A stretch of DNA of 64,000 nt from Maioricimonas rarisocia (GCF_007747795.1 NZ_CP036275.1:3340001-3404000), one strand, 5' to 3'. Shown: positions 19,505-28,623, counted from the stretch's first letter. The notes: generated by a model from the sequence alone, not told the origin. A program made the numbers and translations.

Positions 19505-20953
19505 TCAGAACAGCTCGGCGATCGGCTTGCCGTTGTTTTGCACGATCGGGTGGGGGCGTCCCCGGTCGTCTTCATAATGAGCCTCGAGCGGAACGCCCAT
19601 GTGGCGGTAGATCGTGGCGGCCAGATCGCCGGGGATAATCGGCCGCGAGGCGATCTGCCCCCCGTTCCGGTCCGAGGCACCGATCACCTGGCCATGCTTG
19701 AGGCCGCCGCCCGCCATGCACATCGACATCACGTACGGCCAGTGGTTACGGCCGTCGGTGCTCCCCTGGGTCCCCATGTTGGGCGTCCGGCCGAATTCCC
19801 CCATGGCGATCACGAGCACATCATCCAGCATTCCGCGGTCGTCGAGGTCCGAGACGAGCGTCGTCAGCAGGTGATCGAACAGCGGCAGCAGCGGTTTGAG
19901 CCCCTTTTCGATTCCCCCGTAGGGAGGAATGTTGTCGCCGTGCGTATCCCACGTGCCGGACGCGGTGTGATACGACAGGTCGATCGTCACGAACGACACG
20001 CCCGATTCGACCAGCCGTCGGGCGAGCATTGCCTGCTGACACCACAGATGATCGCCATACATCTGCCGGACCGATTCCGGTTCTTTCGAGAGATCAAACG
20101 CCTCCTGGGCCTGGCGACCGAGGATCATGTCGAACGCCTGCTGATGAAACGAGTCGAGTGCGGTCAGCGACCCGTCCTGATCGAGGTCCCTGCGGAGTCG
20201 ATCCAGATCGCTGCGCAGAGCCGTCCGGTCCAGCAGCCGCTCGTGGCTCAGCCCCTTACCGAGCTGCAGCATCTCGCCGCCGGTATTGTAGCCGAGGGGC
20301 TTGCCGACCAGATCGTACGCCGGCAGCGACGCCGCCTGGTTGCCGATGAACGGGTCGTATTTCTTGCCCAGGTATCCTGCGAACGCGCAGTGGGACCGGC
20401 TCTTCATGAAGGCGACGTACGGTGGCATCGCCGGATGGTTGGAGCCGTGAAACTTCCCCACCACCGAGCCGATGGCCGGCCAGCGATCCCCTTTCGGGTT
20501 CGTCCGGGGAGTGGCTTCGAGGTGTCCGGTCTGGAACACCTGGTTCGGCTCGTGGCTGCTCTTGCGGGGATCGACCGAGCGGAGGATCGTGAACTTGTCC
20601 ATCATCGCCGCCTGCAGCGGCAGGTGCTCGCAGATGATCGTGCCCGGCACCGGTGTCTGGATCGGCGAAAACGGACCGCGATTCTCGTACGGCTGATGCG
20701 GCTTGGGGTCCCACGTATCGATGTGGCTCGGTCCGCCGGTCATCCAGAGCAGAATGACGCTGCGGTGGCTGGGCGTCTCGGCCGCCTGTGCCCGCTGCTG
20801 CAGCAGTTGCGGCACCGACAGCCCGGCAACGCCCGCCAGGCTCGCCTTGAGCATGTTGCGGCGGCTGCGGATCGCGAGCCCCTCCGGCGTAAGAGCGTCG
20901 AAGCCGGTGAAGGCGTGATTCTGATGAGCGGCTCGCACACAGGCGTGGTGCAC
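19505..20953 (-). CDS. DUF1501 secreted protein
   Basis: The protein has 482 residues from a GTG at 20953, chosen because GAGGAGA lies six bases upstream; a longer frame to 21193 exists but its extra residues do not look like protein. DUF1501 proteins have a sulfatase-like fold and are abundant in planctomycetes; activity is unknown. An N-terminal RSRRNMLKASLAGVAGLSV looks like a Tat-type signal. Family stretches seen are ILLWMTGGPSHIDTWDPKP, VESGVSFVTIDLS, WDTHGDN, VIAMGEFGRTPNMG and HWPYVMSMCMAGGGLKHGQVIGASD. It is probably upstream of, but possibly separately transcribed from, the DUF1592/DUF1552 pair. Confidence 0.93.
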   Translation of the reverse strand: MHHACVRAAHQNHAFTGFDALTPEGLAIRSRRNMLKASLAGVAGLSVPQLLQQRAQAAETPSHRSVILLWMTGGPSHIDTWDPKPHQPYENRGPFSPIQTPVPGTIICEHLPLQAAMMDKFTILRSVDPRKSSHEPNQVFQTGHLEATPRTNPKGDRWPAIGSVVGKFHGSNHPAMPPYVAFMKSRSHCAFAGYLGKKYDPFIGNQAASLPAYDLVGKPLGYNTGGEMLQLGKGLSHERLLDRTALRSDLDRLRRDLDQDGSLTALDSFHQQAFDMILGRQAQEAFDLSKEPESVRQMYGDHLWCQQAMLARRLVESGVSFVTIDLSYHTASGTWDTHGDNIPPYGGIEKGLKPLLPLFDHLLTTLVSDLDDRGMLDDVLVIAMGEFGRTPNMGTQGSTDGRNHWPYVMSMCMAGGGLKHGQVIGASDRNGGQIASRPIIPGDLAATIYRHMGVPLEAHYEDDRGRPHPIVQNNGKPIAELF

Positions 20954-21122
20954 AGCAGGTCTCCTCGGGTGACAGTCATTGAGCGAGCGCGACCGATCAA
21001 CATCTGTGGATGCATTGTAGTCGGAGATCGGCTGCGGCGCGAACCGAATCTGAGAGGATTCCTGCCGGATTGGCTGGGGTGAAGATGACGAGCCGGGACA
21101 GCGAGGGAGTCGACGACAGGTT

Positions 21123-21146
21123 ACGAGCCGCGACCGTGAGGGAGCG
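21123..21146. repeat. Dispersed repeat, GAGCCGCGACCGTGAGGGAG family
   Basis: A 24-base identical copy occurs at 41570-41593, and a diverged version (GAGCCGGGACAGCGAGGGAG) sits nearby at about 21091. All are intergenic. No long stem was seen in the element itself. Confidence 0.7.
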
Positions 21147-21343
21147 TCAGGGGACCACGCCGGCACGGAGTAGGCTGGGACTTTTCCCAGCATCCGTACG
21201 AGTGGCTGGTGGTCGAGCCGTAGGCGAGCCCCCAGCTTGAGAGTCGAGGAGTGAGGCTTCAGTGAATATCTGCGATGCCGCAGGCGAGCTCCGTACGTCA
21301 GTGCCGGGATGAATTCTATAGTTGGCGCCGCTCCAGAGCCGGC

Positions 21344-21421
21344 GTGGCTGGGGCGTTCTCCAGCGAACCATGACTCCCCGCGACCACGGCCCCAGCCGGG
21401 CAGGGCCGGCTATTGCCGGCC
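21344..21421. repeat. Dispersed repeat with GGCCCCAGCC and GGCCGGC hairpins
   Basis: GTGGCTGGGGCG pairs with CGGCCCCAGCC about 45 bases on. The same arrangement occurs at 29416-29480. It is followed here by a GGCCGGC-tatt-GCCGGCC hairpin of the 2416/9801 family, so two families are joined. Confidence 0.7.
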
Positions 21422-21547
21422 GTCGAGCGTACGGGGACGACCGGAAGCCCTCGTCCCTGCAGGATTGCAACGCTCTCACTCGTCGTCCCGTAGCGGCACC
21501 ACCCGGAAGTCATCGGAGCGGGAGATGCGAGCAAACCCTGAAGAGAG

Positions 21548-22972
21548 TCAGAGAATCACATCGGATGCCACGGATCCCGCGACGTCCGTCAACCGCATTT
21601 CGCGGCCGGCATAGCGGTAGGTCAGTTGCTCGTGATCGAGGCCGAGCAGGTGCAGCACCGTCGCGTGCCAGTCGTGGACATGCATGCGGCCCTCCACCGC
21701 TTCGTAACCATGCTCGTCGGTGCGGCCATGTCGGAAGCCGCCTTTTACACCGCCGCCCGCCATCCACATGGTGTAGCCTTTATGGTTGTGGTCACGGCCT
21801 GTTCCGGAATCGGAGTACGGCGTGCGGCCGAATTCTCCTCCCCAGAGGACCAGGGTGTCCTTGAGCAGGTCGCGGCGTTTCAGGTCCGCGAGCAGTCCTG
21901 CGATCGGCTTGTCGGTTTCGGCGCAGTTGTTCGCCAGCGCAGTCTGGATGTTGCTGTGCTGGTCCCAGCTGCCGTGCCCCAGTTCGATGAATCGCACGCC
22001 GGCCTCGGCAAATCGTCGGGCAAGCAGACACTGACGGCCGAATCCGTCGGTCGGATCCTCATTGATTCCGTACAGCGCCAGCGTTTCTTCCGTTTCGTCG
22101 GAGAGATCCATCACACCGGGGACCGCATCTTGCATGCGGAATGCCAGTTCATAATTCGCGATGGCTCCTTCAACCAGGGGATTGTGCTGGTCACGTGCCA
22201 GCTTTTCCCGGTTGAGTGCGTTGATCAGATCGAGTTGATCGCGCTGCTGTGTTCGCGTCAGCCGCTCATTCACGGCGTTGTTGATGCCGTAAGGATTGGC
22301 CTCTCCGCGGCGGAGCTGGTCGATCCGCCGGTTTCGCTGCGAACTGTCCTGGATCGTGAACCTTGTCCCCTGATACGCCGCCGGCAGGAACGCGCTGCCA
22401 TAGTTCTGCGCCCCGCCCGTCGCTGTCGGCGGATTGATGGAGATGAACCCCGGCAGGTTCCGACTCTCACTCCCCAGGCCGTACAGCGTCCAGGCACCCA
22501 GCGACGGCCGTACCGACTGAAAGCTTCCGGTGTGCATCTGAATGAAAGCCTGTGCATGTGCAGGTTGATCACAATGCATTCCGTGCAGCAGGCAGAGGTC
22601 ATCGGCATGCCGTGCAAGGTTCGGAAACAGCTGCGAAATCCACAGTCCGCTGTCACCGTGCCGATTGAACGTCCAGGGCGATGCCCACCAGGGAGAACCG
22701 TAAGCCGATGTCCGTCCGTGATCCTGCTTGAGTCGCGGCTTGTAGTCGAAGGTGTCGACGTGCGATGGCCCGCCACGCATGCAGAGGAAAATGACCCGTT
22801 TGGCGCGCGGCTGAAAGTGGGGTTTGTGCGGGAGAAGTGTCGTGCCCTGTTTGTCCGTATCGGCTGTGGCAAGGGCTGCAAACGCGAGATAGCCGAAACC
22901 TGCGGAGAGTGTCCGCAGGGCGTCGCGTCGCGCAGTGGATGTCGTACACTGTGAACAGAAGCGGCGATACAT
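21548..22972 (-). CDS. DUF1501 secreted protein
   Basis: This 474-residue protein shows the DUF1501 signatures VIFLCMRGGPSHVDTFDYKP, AGVRFIELGHGSWDQHSNIQ, DTLVLWGGEFGRTPYSDSGTGRDHN and YTMWMAGGGVKGGFRHGRTD, and it ends in the usual VHDWHATVLHLLGLDHEQLTYRYAGR. The N-terminus CTTSTARRDALRTLSAGFGYLAF contains an RR that may act as a Tat-type signal. It starts 10 bases after the stop of the PSCyt1/DUF1549/DUF1553 gene upstream, the classical pairing, so the two are almost certainly co-transcribed. Activity of the family is not established. Confidence 0.93.
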   Translation of the reverse strand: MYRRFCSQCTTSTARRDALRTLSAGFGYLAFAALATADTDKQGTTLLPHKPHFQPRAKRVIFLCMRGGPSHVDTFDYKPRLKQDHGRTSAYGSPWWASPWTFNRHGDSGLWISQLFPNLARHADDLCLLHGMHCDQPAHAQAFIQMHTGSFQSVRPSLGAWTLYGLGSESRNLPGFISINPPTATGGAQNYGSAFLPAAYQGTRFTIQDSSQRNRRIDQLRRGEANPYGINNAVNERLTRTQQRDQLDLINALNREKLARDQHNPLVEGAIANYELAFRMQDAVPGVMDLSDETEETLALYGINEDPTDGFGRQCLLARRFAEAGVRFIELGHGSWDQHSNIQTALANNCAETDKPIAGLLADLKRRDLLKDTLVLWGGEFGRTPYSDSGTGRDHNHKGYTMWMAGGGVKGGFRHGRTDEHGYEAVEGRMHVHDWHATVLHLLGLDHEQLTYRYAGREMRLTDVAGSVASDVIL

Positions 22973-22982
22973 GTCGTTACCT

Positions 22983-25634
22983 TCAATCGATCATCTGGAA
23001 TTCCATCGAACCGAACAGGGCCTGGCAGTAGATCGCCAGCGGGCTCATGGGGGGCAGATGACTTCCATCGCTCGGCAACCGATCCGGTGCGGCATCCGGC
23101 CCGGAGGATCGACCACGGCCGCGACGCATACCACGGGAGCCGGTTCTTCCTGCAGGACTTCCGAATCGCCCGCGCGGGCTGCTCGATTGCCGGATCGCGT
23201 TGCTGTCGGTTTCGAATCGGACGAGAAACCCGGATGCGAGCTGTCGTTCGCGGTCGGTTGGTGATCGTCCCAATGCAAGCTCGAATGCGGTGGTGATCTG
23301 TTCCTCCCGGGGAAGATCTTCGAGCCGCCCGGCAAGTGCGACCGCCTGGTCCTGTACAAACCGGTTGTTCATCAGGAAGAGGGACTGCAGGGGACTGGAG
23401 GTCGTGTCGCGCTTGCCACTGACCAGACTCGCATCGGGAGCGTCAAACAGTTCCAGCATCTCCGGGAGTACGCTTCGAACGCGCGGGAGATACACAGATC
23501 GGGTACGGGTGTCGATCGACCGGATGACCGGTTCAAACACGTTCTGCCCGACGCCTCCTTCTCCCACATTCCGGAGGTAGGTACCGAGTGGACGCTGCCG
23601 GTCCAGTTGTCCCGACACGGCGAGCATTGCGTCTCGCAACGCCTCGGCCTCGAGACGCCGCTGATTCATCCGCCAGCAGAACCGGTTTTCCGGATCGATG
23701 CCGAAATTGTGTGCGTCGTACGTTGATGCGAGCTGCCATGTTCGCGACATCGCGATTTCGTGGATGAGCGCCTTGATGGACCAGTTCTGTTCAATCAGTC
23801 GACCCGCGAGGTAATCGAGCAGTTCCGGGTGGCTCGGTGTCTCTCCCGCATGGCCGAAGTCATCGACCGTGCGTACCAGTCCCCGGCCGAACATCCAGTG
23901 CCAGATCCGATTGGTGATGACGCGGGCCGTTAGCGGGTTTCTCGGGCTGGCGATCCACTCCGCCAGTTCCAGCCGCCCGCTCCGGCTGTGGTATGAGAGA
24001 CCCGGCAGTCCGGGAGTACGATGTCGGCGGAAACCTGGATCTTTCGTCAATGAATCCAGCGTGTGTTTGTCCTGTGGACTGAGCATCTGCAGAACGCCAC
24101 GTTTCACGAGCTGAGCGGGCTGATCCAGTTCTCCGCGTATCAGCAGACGCGTCGGCAGCGGCGCATCCCGGTCCTGCGTACCCATCGCAAAGACACGGGG
24201 CTGGCCGCGACTCGAGTAGGCTTGCAACGCGGCTTCCGTTTCGTCGCGGTCGGACCGCAGCTTCCGGAGGAGTCCGCGAAAGACGTTTTCTCCGGAGCGG
24301 ATCTGCTTCATCGCTTCGTCGAGTGCCCTGGCCGCGTCGTCACGCTGTCGGATGAGGGCGGCGTATTCGTCCGCATTGAGGTCAGGCGTCCCGGCCGGTG
24401 GGCCCATCCCGGTCAGATCGATGAGTGTTGTCGCCTGCCGGGCTTGTGCCTTGAGGAGACCATAGTGCGTCTCTGTCGAGCGGAAGATGCCGGCCAGCGC
24501 GTAGTAGTCGGCCTGGGGAATGGGATCGAACTTATGGTCGTGACAACGGGCGCACGCGACCGTGGTGGCCAGAAACGACCGTGTCATCGTGTCAATCTGC
24601 TCGTCGACGAGGTCGGCAAAGAACCTCTGTTGATCCTCTTCGCCGACCGATTTCACGCCGATCGTCAGGAACCCGGTTGCGATGATGTTGCTGGCCCACT
24701 CCGAGTCGTTCGAGATGGGCAACAGATCGCCTGCGATCTGTTCCCGGATAAACTGATCGAACGGTTTGTCGTCGTTGAATGCATCGATCACGTAGTCTCG
24801 ATACCGCCAGGCGTGCTGGTAGACGTTGTTGTGGTCACCTCCCGTTGACTCTGCGTACCGGGCGACATCCAGCCAGTGCCGACCCCAGCGTTCTCCATAG
24901 CTGTCTGACGCCAGCAACTCATCGACCAGTTGTGCGACAACCTTCTGACGCACGTTGTCACTTGCGACCTCCAGCCTGGGGAGCCACCGCTGCAGGTCTG
25001 CGGGCGAAGGGGGCAGGCCCGTCAGAACGAAGTACAACCGCCGGACCAGCACCTGCGGTGCCGCATCCCCGACCGGATGCAAGTCCTTGTCGGTCCAGCC
25101 TGCTGCGACAAACCGGTCGATCGGGGTCCTCGCCCAGTTCGTTGATCCGGCTGGCGGTGGTGTTGTCTCTGGCAACGGCTGATATGCCCAGAACGTCCGT
25201 CCTGCTTCGAGGTCGAGGTCACTCTCCGGGGCCGGACGGATCGAGGTGATGCGGGGATCGGGAGCCCCCATCAGTATCCAGCGGCGGAAGTCGTCGATGG
25301 TCGTCTGAGGCAGCTTCCCTTTCGGCGGCATCTGCCAGCCGTCGTCGTGGTAGAGCAGTGCCTGATACAGGATGCTCTCTTTGAGTGACTTCGCGATCAC
25401 TGCCGGGCCGGACTCGCCACCGCGCATCAGTGCGTCGCGGGAATCGACCCGGAGCCCTCCCCTCGCCTTGCCTGATTCGGCGGAATGGCATTCGTAGCAG
25501 TGCGTGACCAGTGCCGGACGAATCCTGGACTCGAAGAACCGAGTTCCTTCCGGAGACGGAGTGTGGATCTGGCCGGATGCTGCCGACACCAGGCCGACGA
25601 TCGGCACGATAGATTTCAGGGCACGCTGAATCAC
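22983..25634 (-). CDS. PSCyt1/DUF1549/DUF1553 exported protein
   Basis: This 883-residue protein has a signal peptide at about 1-21. A PSCyt1 haem domain follows with CYECH at residues 46-50 (FFESRIRPALVTHCYECH, and GWQMPPKGKL for the distal Met). Next are DUF1549 (TPIDRFVAAGWTDKDL, RHWLDVARYAESTGGDHNN, CARCHDHKFDPI with a second CxxCH) and DUF1553 (LAEWIASPRNPLTARVITNRIWHWMFGRGLV, ending LAIYCQALFGSMEFQMID). A Gly/Arg/Ser-rich insert of about 45 residues lies just before the C-terminus, where most relatives have a short link. The GTG start at 25634 overlaps the stop of the upstream gene (GTGA), so translation is probably coupled. Confidence 0.93.
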   Translation of the reverse strand: MIQRALKSIVPIVGLVSAASGQIHTPSPEGTRFFESRIRPALVTHCYECHSAESGKARGGLRVDSRDALMRGGESGPAVIAKSLKESILYQALLYHDDGWQMPPKGKLPQTTIDDFRRWILMGAPDPRITSIRPAPESDLDLEAGRTFWAYQPLPETTPPPAGSTNWARTPIDRFVAAGWTDKDLHPVGDAAPQVLVRRLYFVLTGLPPSPADLQRWLPRLEVASDNVRQKVVAQLVDELLASDSYGERWGRHWLDVARYAESTGGDHNNVYQHAWRYRDYVIDAFNDDKPFDQFIREQIAGDLLPISNDSEWASNIIATGFLTIGVKSVGEEDQQRFFADLVDEQIDTMTRSFLATTVACARCHDHKFDPIPQADYYALAGIFRSTETHYGLLKAQARQATTLIDLTGMGPPAGTPDLNADEYAALIRQRDDAARALDEAMKQIRSGENVFRGLLRKLRSDRDETEAALQAYSSRGQPRVFAMGTQDRDAPLPTRLLIRGELDQPAQLVKRGVLQMLSPQDKHTLDSLTKDPGFRRHRTPGLPGLSYHSRSGRLELAEWIASPRNPLTARVITNRIWHWMFGRGLVRTVDDFGHAGETPSHPELLDYLAGRLIEQNWSIKALIHEIAMSRTWQLASTYDAHNFGIDPENRFCWRMNQRRLEAEALRDAMLAVSGQLDRQRPLGTYLRNVGEGGVGQNVFEPVIRSIDTRTRSVYLPRVRSVLPEMLELFDAPDASLVSGKRDTTSSPLQSLFLMNNRFVQDQAVALAGRLEDLPREEQITTAFELALGRSPTDRERQLASGFLVRFETDSNAIRQSSSPRGRFGSPAGRTGSRGMRRGRGRSSGPDAAPDRLPSDGSHLPPMSPLAIYCQALFGSMEFQMID

Positions 25635-26155
25635 TTCACCCCTCCCGCTGCCGAGGGACGCTTTGTCGGAGGACGCTTCGGACGGACCGCGATGACTGCT
25701 TCGCCACGCGCTGTTGCACTCGACTGATTGATGTCGGTCTCGGGAATGATCACGTTGATCTCGGTGATGCGATTCCCCTCGGTCACGATGCGGGCCGGAA
25801 GCCCGGCCTGCATCTCCCGAAATACGCGGTGTCTGAGCCCCCCCGCCAGTTCAGTACCGACGCGAAACTCAAATGTTCGCCGTTCCCGCATGGCCGAGGT
25901 GATCCTGACTCCGCGAGGAACGGTGACGACTGTTGGCCGTATTGCCGCAGGTGTGCTGCGGCGTCCCCTGCGACCTGCTCGTTGCGGCGACGGTGTGGCA
26001 TCGCCCCCGCCACGCATGCCGCGACCGGTTCGGCCGGTGTCCGGGACGACTTCAATCCGATTTCCGTTGACCCGCTGGATCGTCACGAATGTTTCATTTG
26101 CGAGGGTTGTTGCAGGGAGAACGAGCAGCAACGCTGCGGGAATCAAGTGTTTCAT
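25631..26155 (-). CDS. Small secreted hypothetical protein
   Basis: This 174-residue protein has a signal peptide (MKHLIPAALLLVLPATTLA) followed by an NETFVTIQRVNGNRIEVVPD strand region, a Gly/Arg-rich linker (about residues 42-67) and a beta-rich C-terminal half. I do not recognise a family. It is the first gene of the minus-strand unit with the PSCyt1/DUF1549/DUF1553 and DUF1501 genes, overlaps the next gene by four bases, and is divergent from the ECF sigma factor. Its Gly/Arg linker resembles in composition the insert in the neighbouring protein. A role with that exported complex is inferred from operon position only. Confidence 0.75.
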   Translation of the reverse strand: MKHLIPAALLLVLPATTLANETFVTIQRVNGNRIEVVPDTGRTGRGMRGGGDATPSPQRAGRRGRRSTPAAIRPTVVTVPRGVRITSAMRERRTFEFRVGTELAGGLRHRVFREMQAGLPARIVTEGNRITEINVIIPETDINQSSATARGEAVIAVRPKRPPTKRPSAAGGVK

Positions 26156-26354
26156 CTCGTGTCTCCGGGGGAGCAGGTGATCGGCACAGTGCCGGAAGTG
26201 CCGGGCCTCCGTTGATCGTACGGCGGCGGCCGGATTGCCCGCTCGAATCCGTCAAAAGTCGAAAATGTCCGAGTTGACCGTCCAATCGGGCAACTGCTGT
26301 ACGATCACAGACGGTGGACGTTGCGTTCGAGCGGGTTGACAGGAGTGCAGACGG

Positions 26355-26903
26355 TTGAAGAGTGGAGAGAGACAGCCGGAGGCGGACGAAACCGCCGCAT
26401 TCATGGCGTTGCTGATGCAGCACCGTCATCGGCTGTATGCCTTTATCACCAAGCAGCTCGTCAACCCGGCGGATGTTGAGGACGTGTTCCAGAAGACGAG
26501 TATCGTGCTGTGGAAGAAGAGGTCGGAGTTCGACTCCGAGGGGAGTTTCTTTCATTGGGCGTGCGGCATTGCCTTCAACGAAGTCCGCAACTTCCTGACA
26601 GTGCAGCGGCGGAGTCGACTGCGATTCGATCTCGAACTCGTCGAGCTGCTCGCTCGCGAGGCGGCCGATGAGGATTCACTCTCGCAGTCTCGATTGGAGG
26701 CGTTGCGCCAGTGCCTGTCGCAACTGTCGGATCGGCAACAGACCATCCTCAGGCAGTGTTACGCAGGAACAGAGTCCATCACCACCATCGCAGAGCAACT
26801 GGGGCGAGAGCGTACCGCCCTCTACAAGCAGCTGGCCCGCCTGCGTGAAAAACTGCTCGACTGCATTCGCCGCCGACTGGCACAGGAGGGAACGCCGTCA
26901 TGA
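26355..26903 (+). CDS. ECF-type RNA polymerase sigma factor
   Basis: This 182-residue cytoplasmic regulator has a region 2 at about 15-85 (MQHRHRLYAFITKQLVNPADVEDVFQKTSI, then FFHWACGIAFNEVRNF) and a region 4 helix-turn-helix at about 120-175 (LSDRQQTILRQCY, ITTIAEQLGRERTALYKQLARLREKL). It resembles the Rhodopirellula/Verrucomicrobium ECF subfamily. The start is a TTG at 26355 with AGGAG at 26341; ATG at 26404 would remove part of region 2. It overlaps the FecR-like gene by ATGA, the typical coupled arrangement of a sigma factor with its membrane-bound partner. The divergent secreted-protein operon is its likely target. Confidence 0.92.
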   Translation: MKSGERQPEADETAAFMALLMQHRHRLYAFITKQLVNPADVEDVFQKTSIVLWKKRSEFDSEGSFFHWACGIAFNEVRNFLTVQRRSRLRFDLELVELLAREAADEDSLSQSRLEALRQCLSQLSDRQQTILRQCYAGTESITTIAEQLGRERTALYKQLARLREKLLDCIRRRLAQEGTPS

Positions 26904-28525
26904 GCGATCAGTCCCTCCGGCAGCAGATCGTCGATCTGATCGACGGCACCATCAGTGACACCAGGCACGACGCGCTGCAGGAACGTCTGAAGTCCGACGC
27001 TGCTGCACGTCGTCTGTTCCGCGAGTTGATGGATGTGGAAGCGGGTCTGCGAACCTGGTCCGCAGACGAAGGGTACAGTGGGAACGCAACTCTCGCCGGG
27101 AACAGGCCGTCGAGTCGCCGGAGGTCCTGGAGACTCGCGATGATTTCCACAGCGGTGAGTCTCCTGGCGGTCGCCGTCTGGTGGACGCAGCGGCCCGATC
27201 GGGACCGGTTCGAGCAGGTCGAGCAGCGACACCCGGCAGCGCCACCGGTGAGCGTGCCGGGCGAATCGTTCCTTGGCCGAGTGGTTCAGCGAGGTGACGG
27301 TGTGTTGCAGCCGACTCCGTCACTGCAGCAGGGACGATTCACCGCGGGAACGATCCGGTTAGCCTCGGGGGCCGCCGAGCTTCGCTTCGATTCGGGGACG
27401 AATGTCATCCTGGAAGGCCCATGTGAGCTGACCGTCGAAGCGGCCCACACGGCGCGGCTCCTCACTGGTACGGTCTGTGTCGATGTCACGGAAGTATCGA
27501 ACGGGTTTGTGCTGGAAACTCCCGAAGCCCGGATCATCGATGAGGGGACACAGTATGCCGTCGTTCTGGATGAGGAGGCGACCGAAGTCCACGTCTTTGA
27601 CGGCAGCGTGATCTGGATCCCGACAGACCCCGTCTCCGGTTCCGAGGACCGAATCACATCCGGTGAAGCACATCGCTTTCTGCGCAGGGAGCCGGGCCGG
27701 CCACATCGTATTCCATTCGGCCAGCGGCAGTTCGTGCGGCGCCTTGAGGAATCGGTTCGCCAGGCAGCTGGAGGCGAACTGATTGCCTACGACGGGTTCG
27801 AGAACCTGGCCGGCCGCTTGCGCCGCGGCCGCAGTGGATTCGGATGGTCCGGGGGATGGGAGTCTGCGCGACGGGGACGAGGCCCCCTTGCAGAGGTGAT
27901 CGACGCACCGGATAACATCGTCTTCGGCATGGAACGGTCGGGACGCCGGTTACTTGCGCTGCGAGGCGGCGACAGGATACGGAGGTCATTCGAGAACCCA
28001 GTCGCACTGGCCCCGGGAACTACGTTGTTTATCAGCGTTCTGGTCCGTCCCCGGACGCCTTCGGTTGAGGCGGACGCTTCGGTGCGGATCGTCCTGGAGC
28101 CGGACTCGGCGTCGCCGAGATACATTCGACGCCATTCGGTGTCATTCGGTGTCACATCTCTGGGACAGCCGTTCCTCAACAACGCTGGGACGGTATGCGA
28201 GACGGCCTTGCCGGTGCCTGCAGGAAAGACGTGCCTGTTCATCTTCAGGTACCTGGTCGACCGCCGGGGCAGTACGTCCGACCTTCAAATCTACCGCCCC
28301 GACGAGCCGCTCGATCAACGTGAACCGGACACCTGGACTGAGTCCTGTCACTCTTCGGATTCTTCACCCGGATTCGTGGCAGTCCGACTGACAGCCGGGG
28401 CGTCGAGGGACTGGCTGGTGGATGAATTGAAGGTCGGCACAACGTGGTCTTCCATCGTGCCGTCCGCGGAGCCTCGAACGGAGCGCCAACAGCCGGCCGG
28501 CGCCTTGCTGGTCCCGGATCAGTAG
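26900..28525 (+). CDS. FecR-domain membrane protein with C-terminal LamG-like region
   Basis: This 541-residue protein starts with a cytoplasmic anti-sigma-like segment (LRQQIVDLIDGTISDTRHDALQERL, AARRLFRELMDVEAGLR). One membrane helix follows at about 77-95 (LAMISTAVSLLAVAVWWT), then a FecR domain at about 120-250 (GTIRLASGAAELRFDSGTNVILEGP, LETPEARIIDEGTQYAVVLDEEATEVHVFDGSV). A periplasmic C-terminal half from LIAYDGFENLAGRL resembles the concanavalin/LamG-like regions found in planctomycete FecR proteins. The protein probably relays a periplasmic signal to the ECF sigma factor whose gene it overlaps. Confidence 0.88.
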   Translation: MSDQSLRQQIVDLIDGTISDTRHDALQERLKSDAAARRLFRELMDVEAGLRTWSADEGYSGNATLAGNRPSSRRRSWRLAMISTAVSLLAVAVWWTQRPDRDRFEQVEQRHPAAPPVSVPGESFLGRVVQRGDGVLQPTPSLQQGRFTAGTIRLASGAAELRFDSGTNVILEGPCELTVEAAHTARLLTGTVCVDVTEVSNGFVLETPEARIIDEGTQYAVVLDEEATEVHVFDGSVIWIPTDPVSGSEDRITSGEAHRFLRREPGRPHRIPFGQRQFVRRLEESVRQAAGGELIAYDGFENLAGRLRRGRSGFGWSGGWESARRGRGPLAEVIDAPDNIVFGMERSGRRLLALRGGDRIRRSFENPVALAPGTTLFISVLVRPRTPSVEADASVRIVLEPDSASPRYIRRHSVSFGVTSLGQPFLNNAGTVCETALPVPAGKTCLFIFRYLVDRRGSTSDLQIYRPDEPLDQREPDTWTESCHSSDSSPGFVAVRLTAGASRDWLVDELKVGTTWSSIVPSAEPRTERQQPAGALLVPDQ

Positions 28526-28623
28526 ACTCTCGAACCGTGGTGCAGTCCCCTCTTCCCGGACCTGCCGCGTGTTGATGCCGCGTCGGCCGGCTCTGGCTTT
28601 GTGTCGTGGTCACGCTCACACCC

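Larger units (their letters stand above)
20954..21547. other. Repeat-rich non-coding region
   Basis: About 590 bases between two co-directional genes carry pieces of several dispersed families: a GAGCCGCGACCGTGAGGG element near 21125, a GGCTGGGACttttCCCAGC hairpin near 21172, and a GTGGCTGGGGCG...GGCCCCAGCC element running into a GGCCGGC-tatt-GCCGGCC hairpin (21344-21421). Open frames here are composed of these repeats and are not called. Confidence 0.7.
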
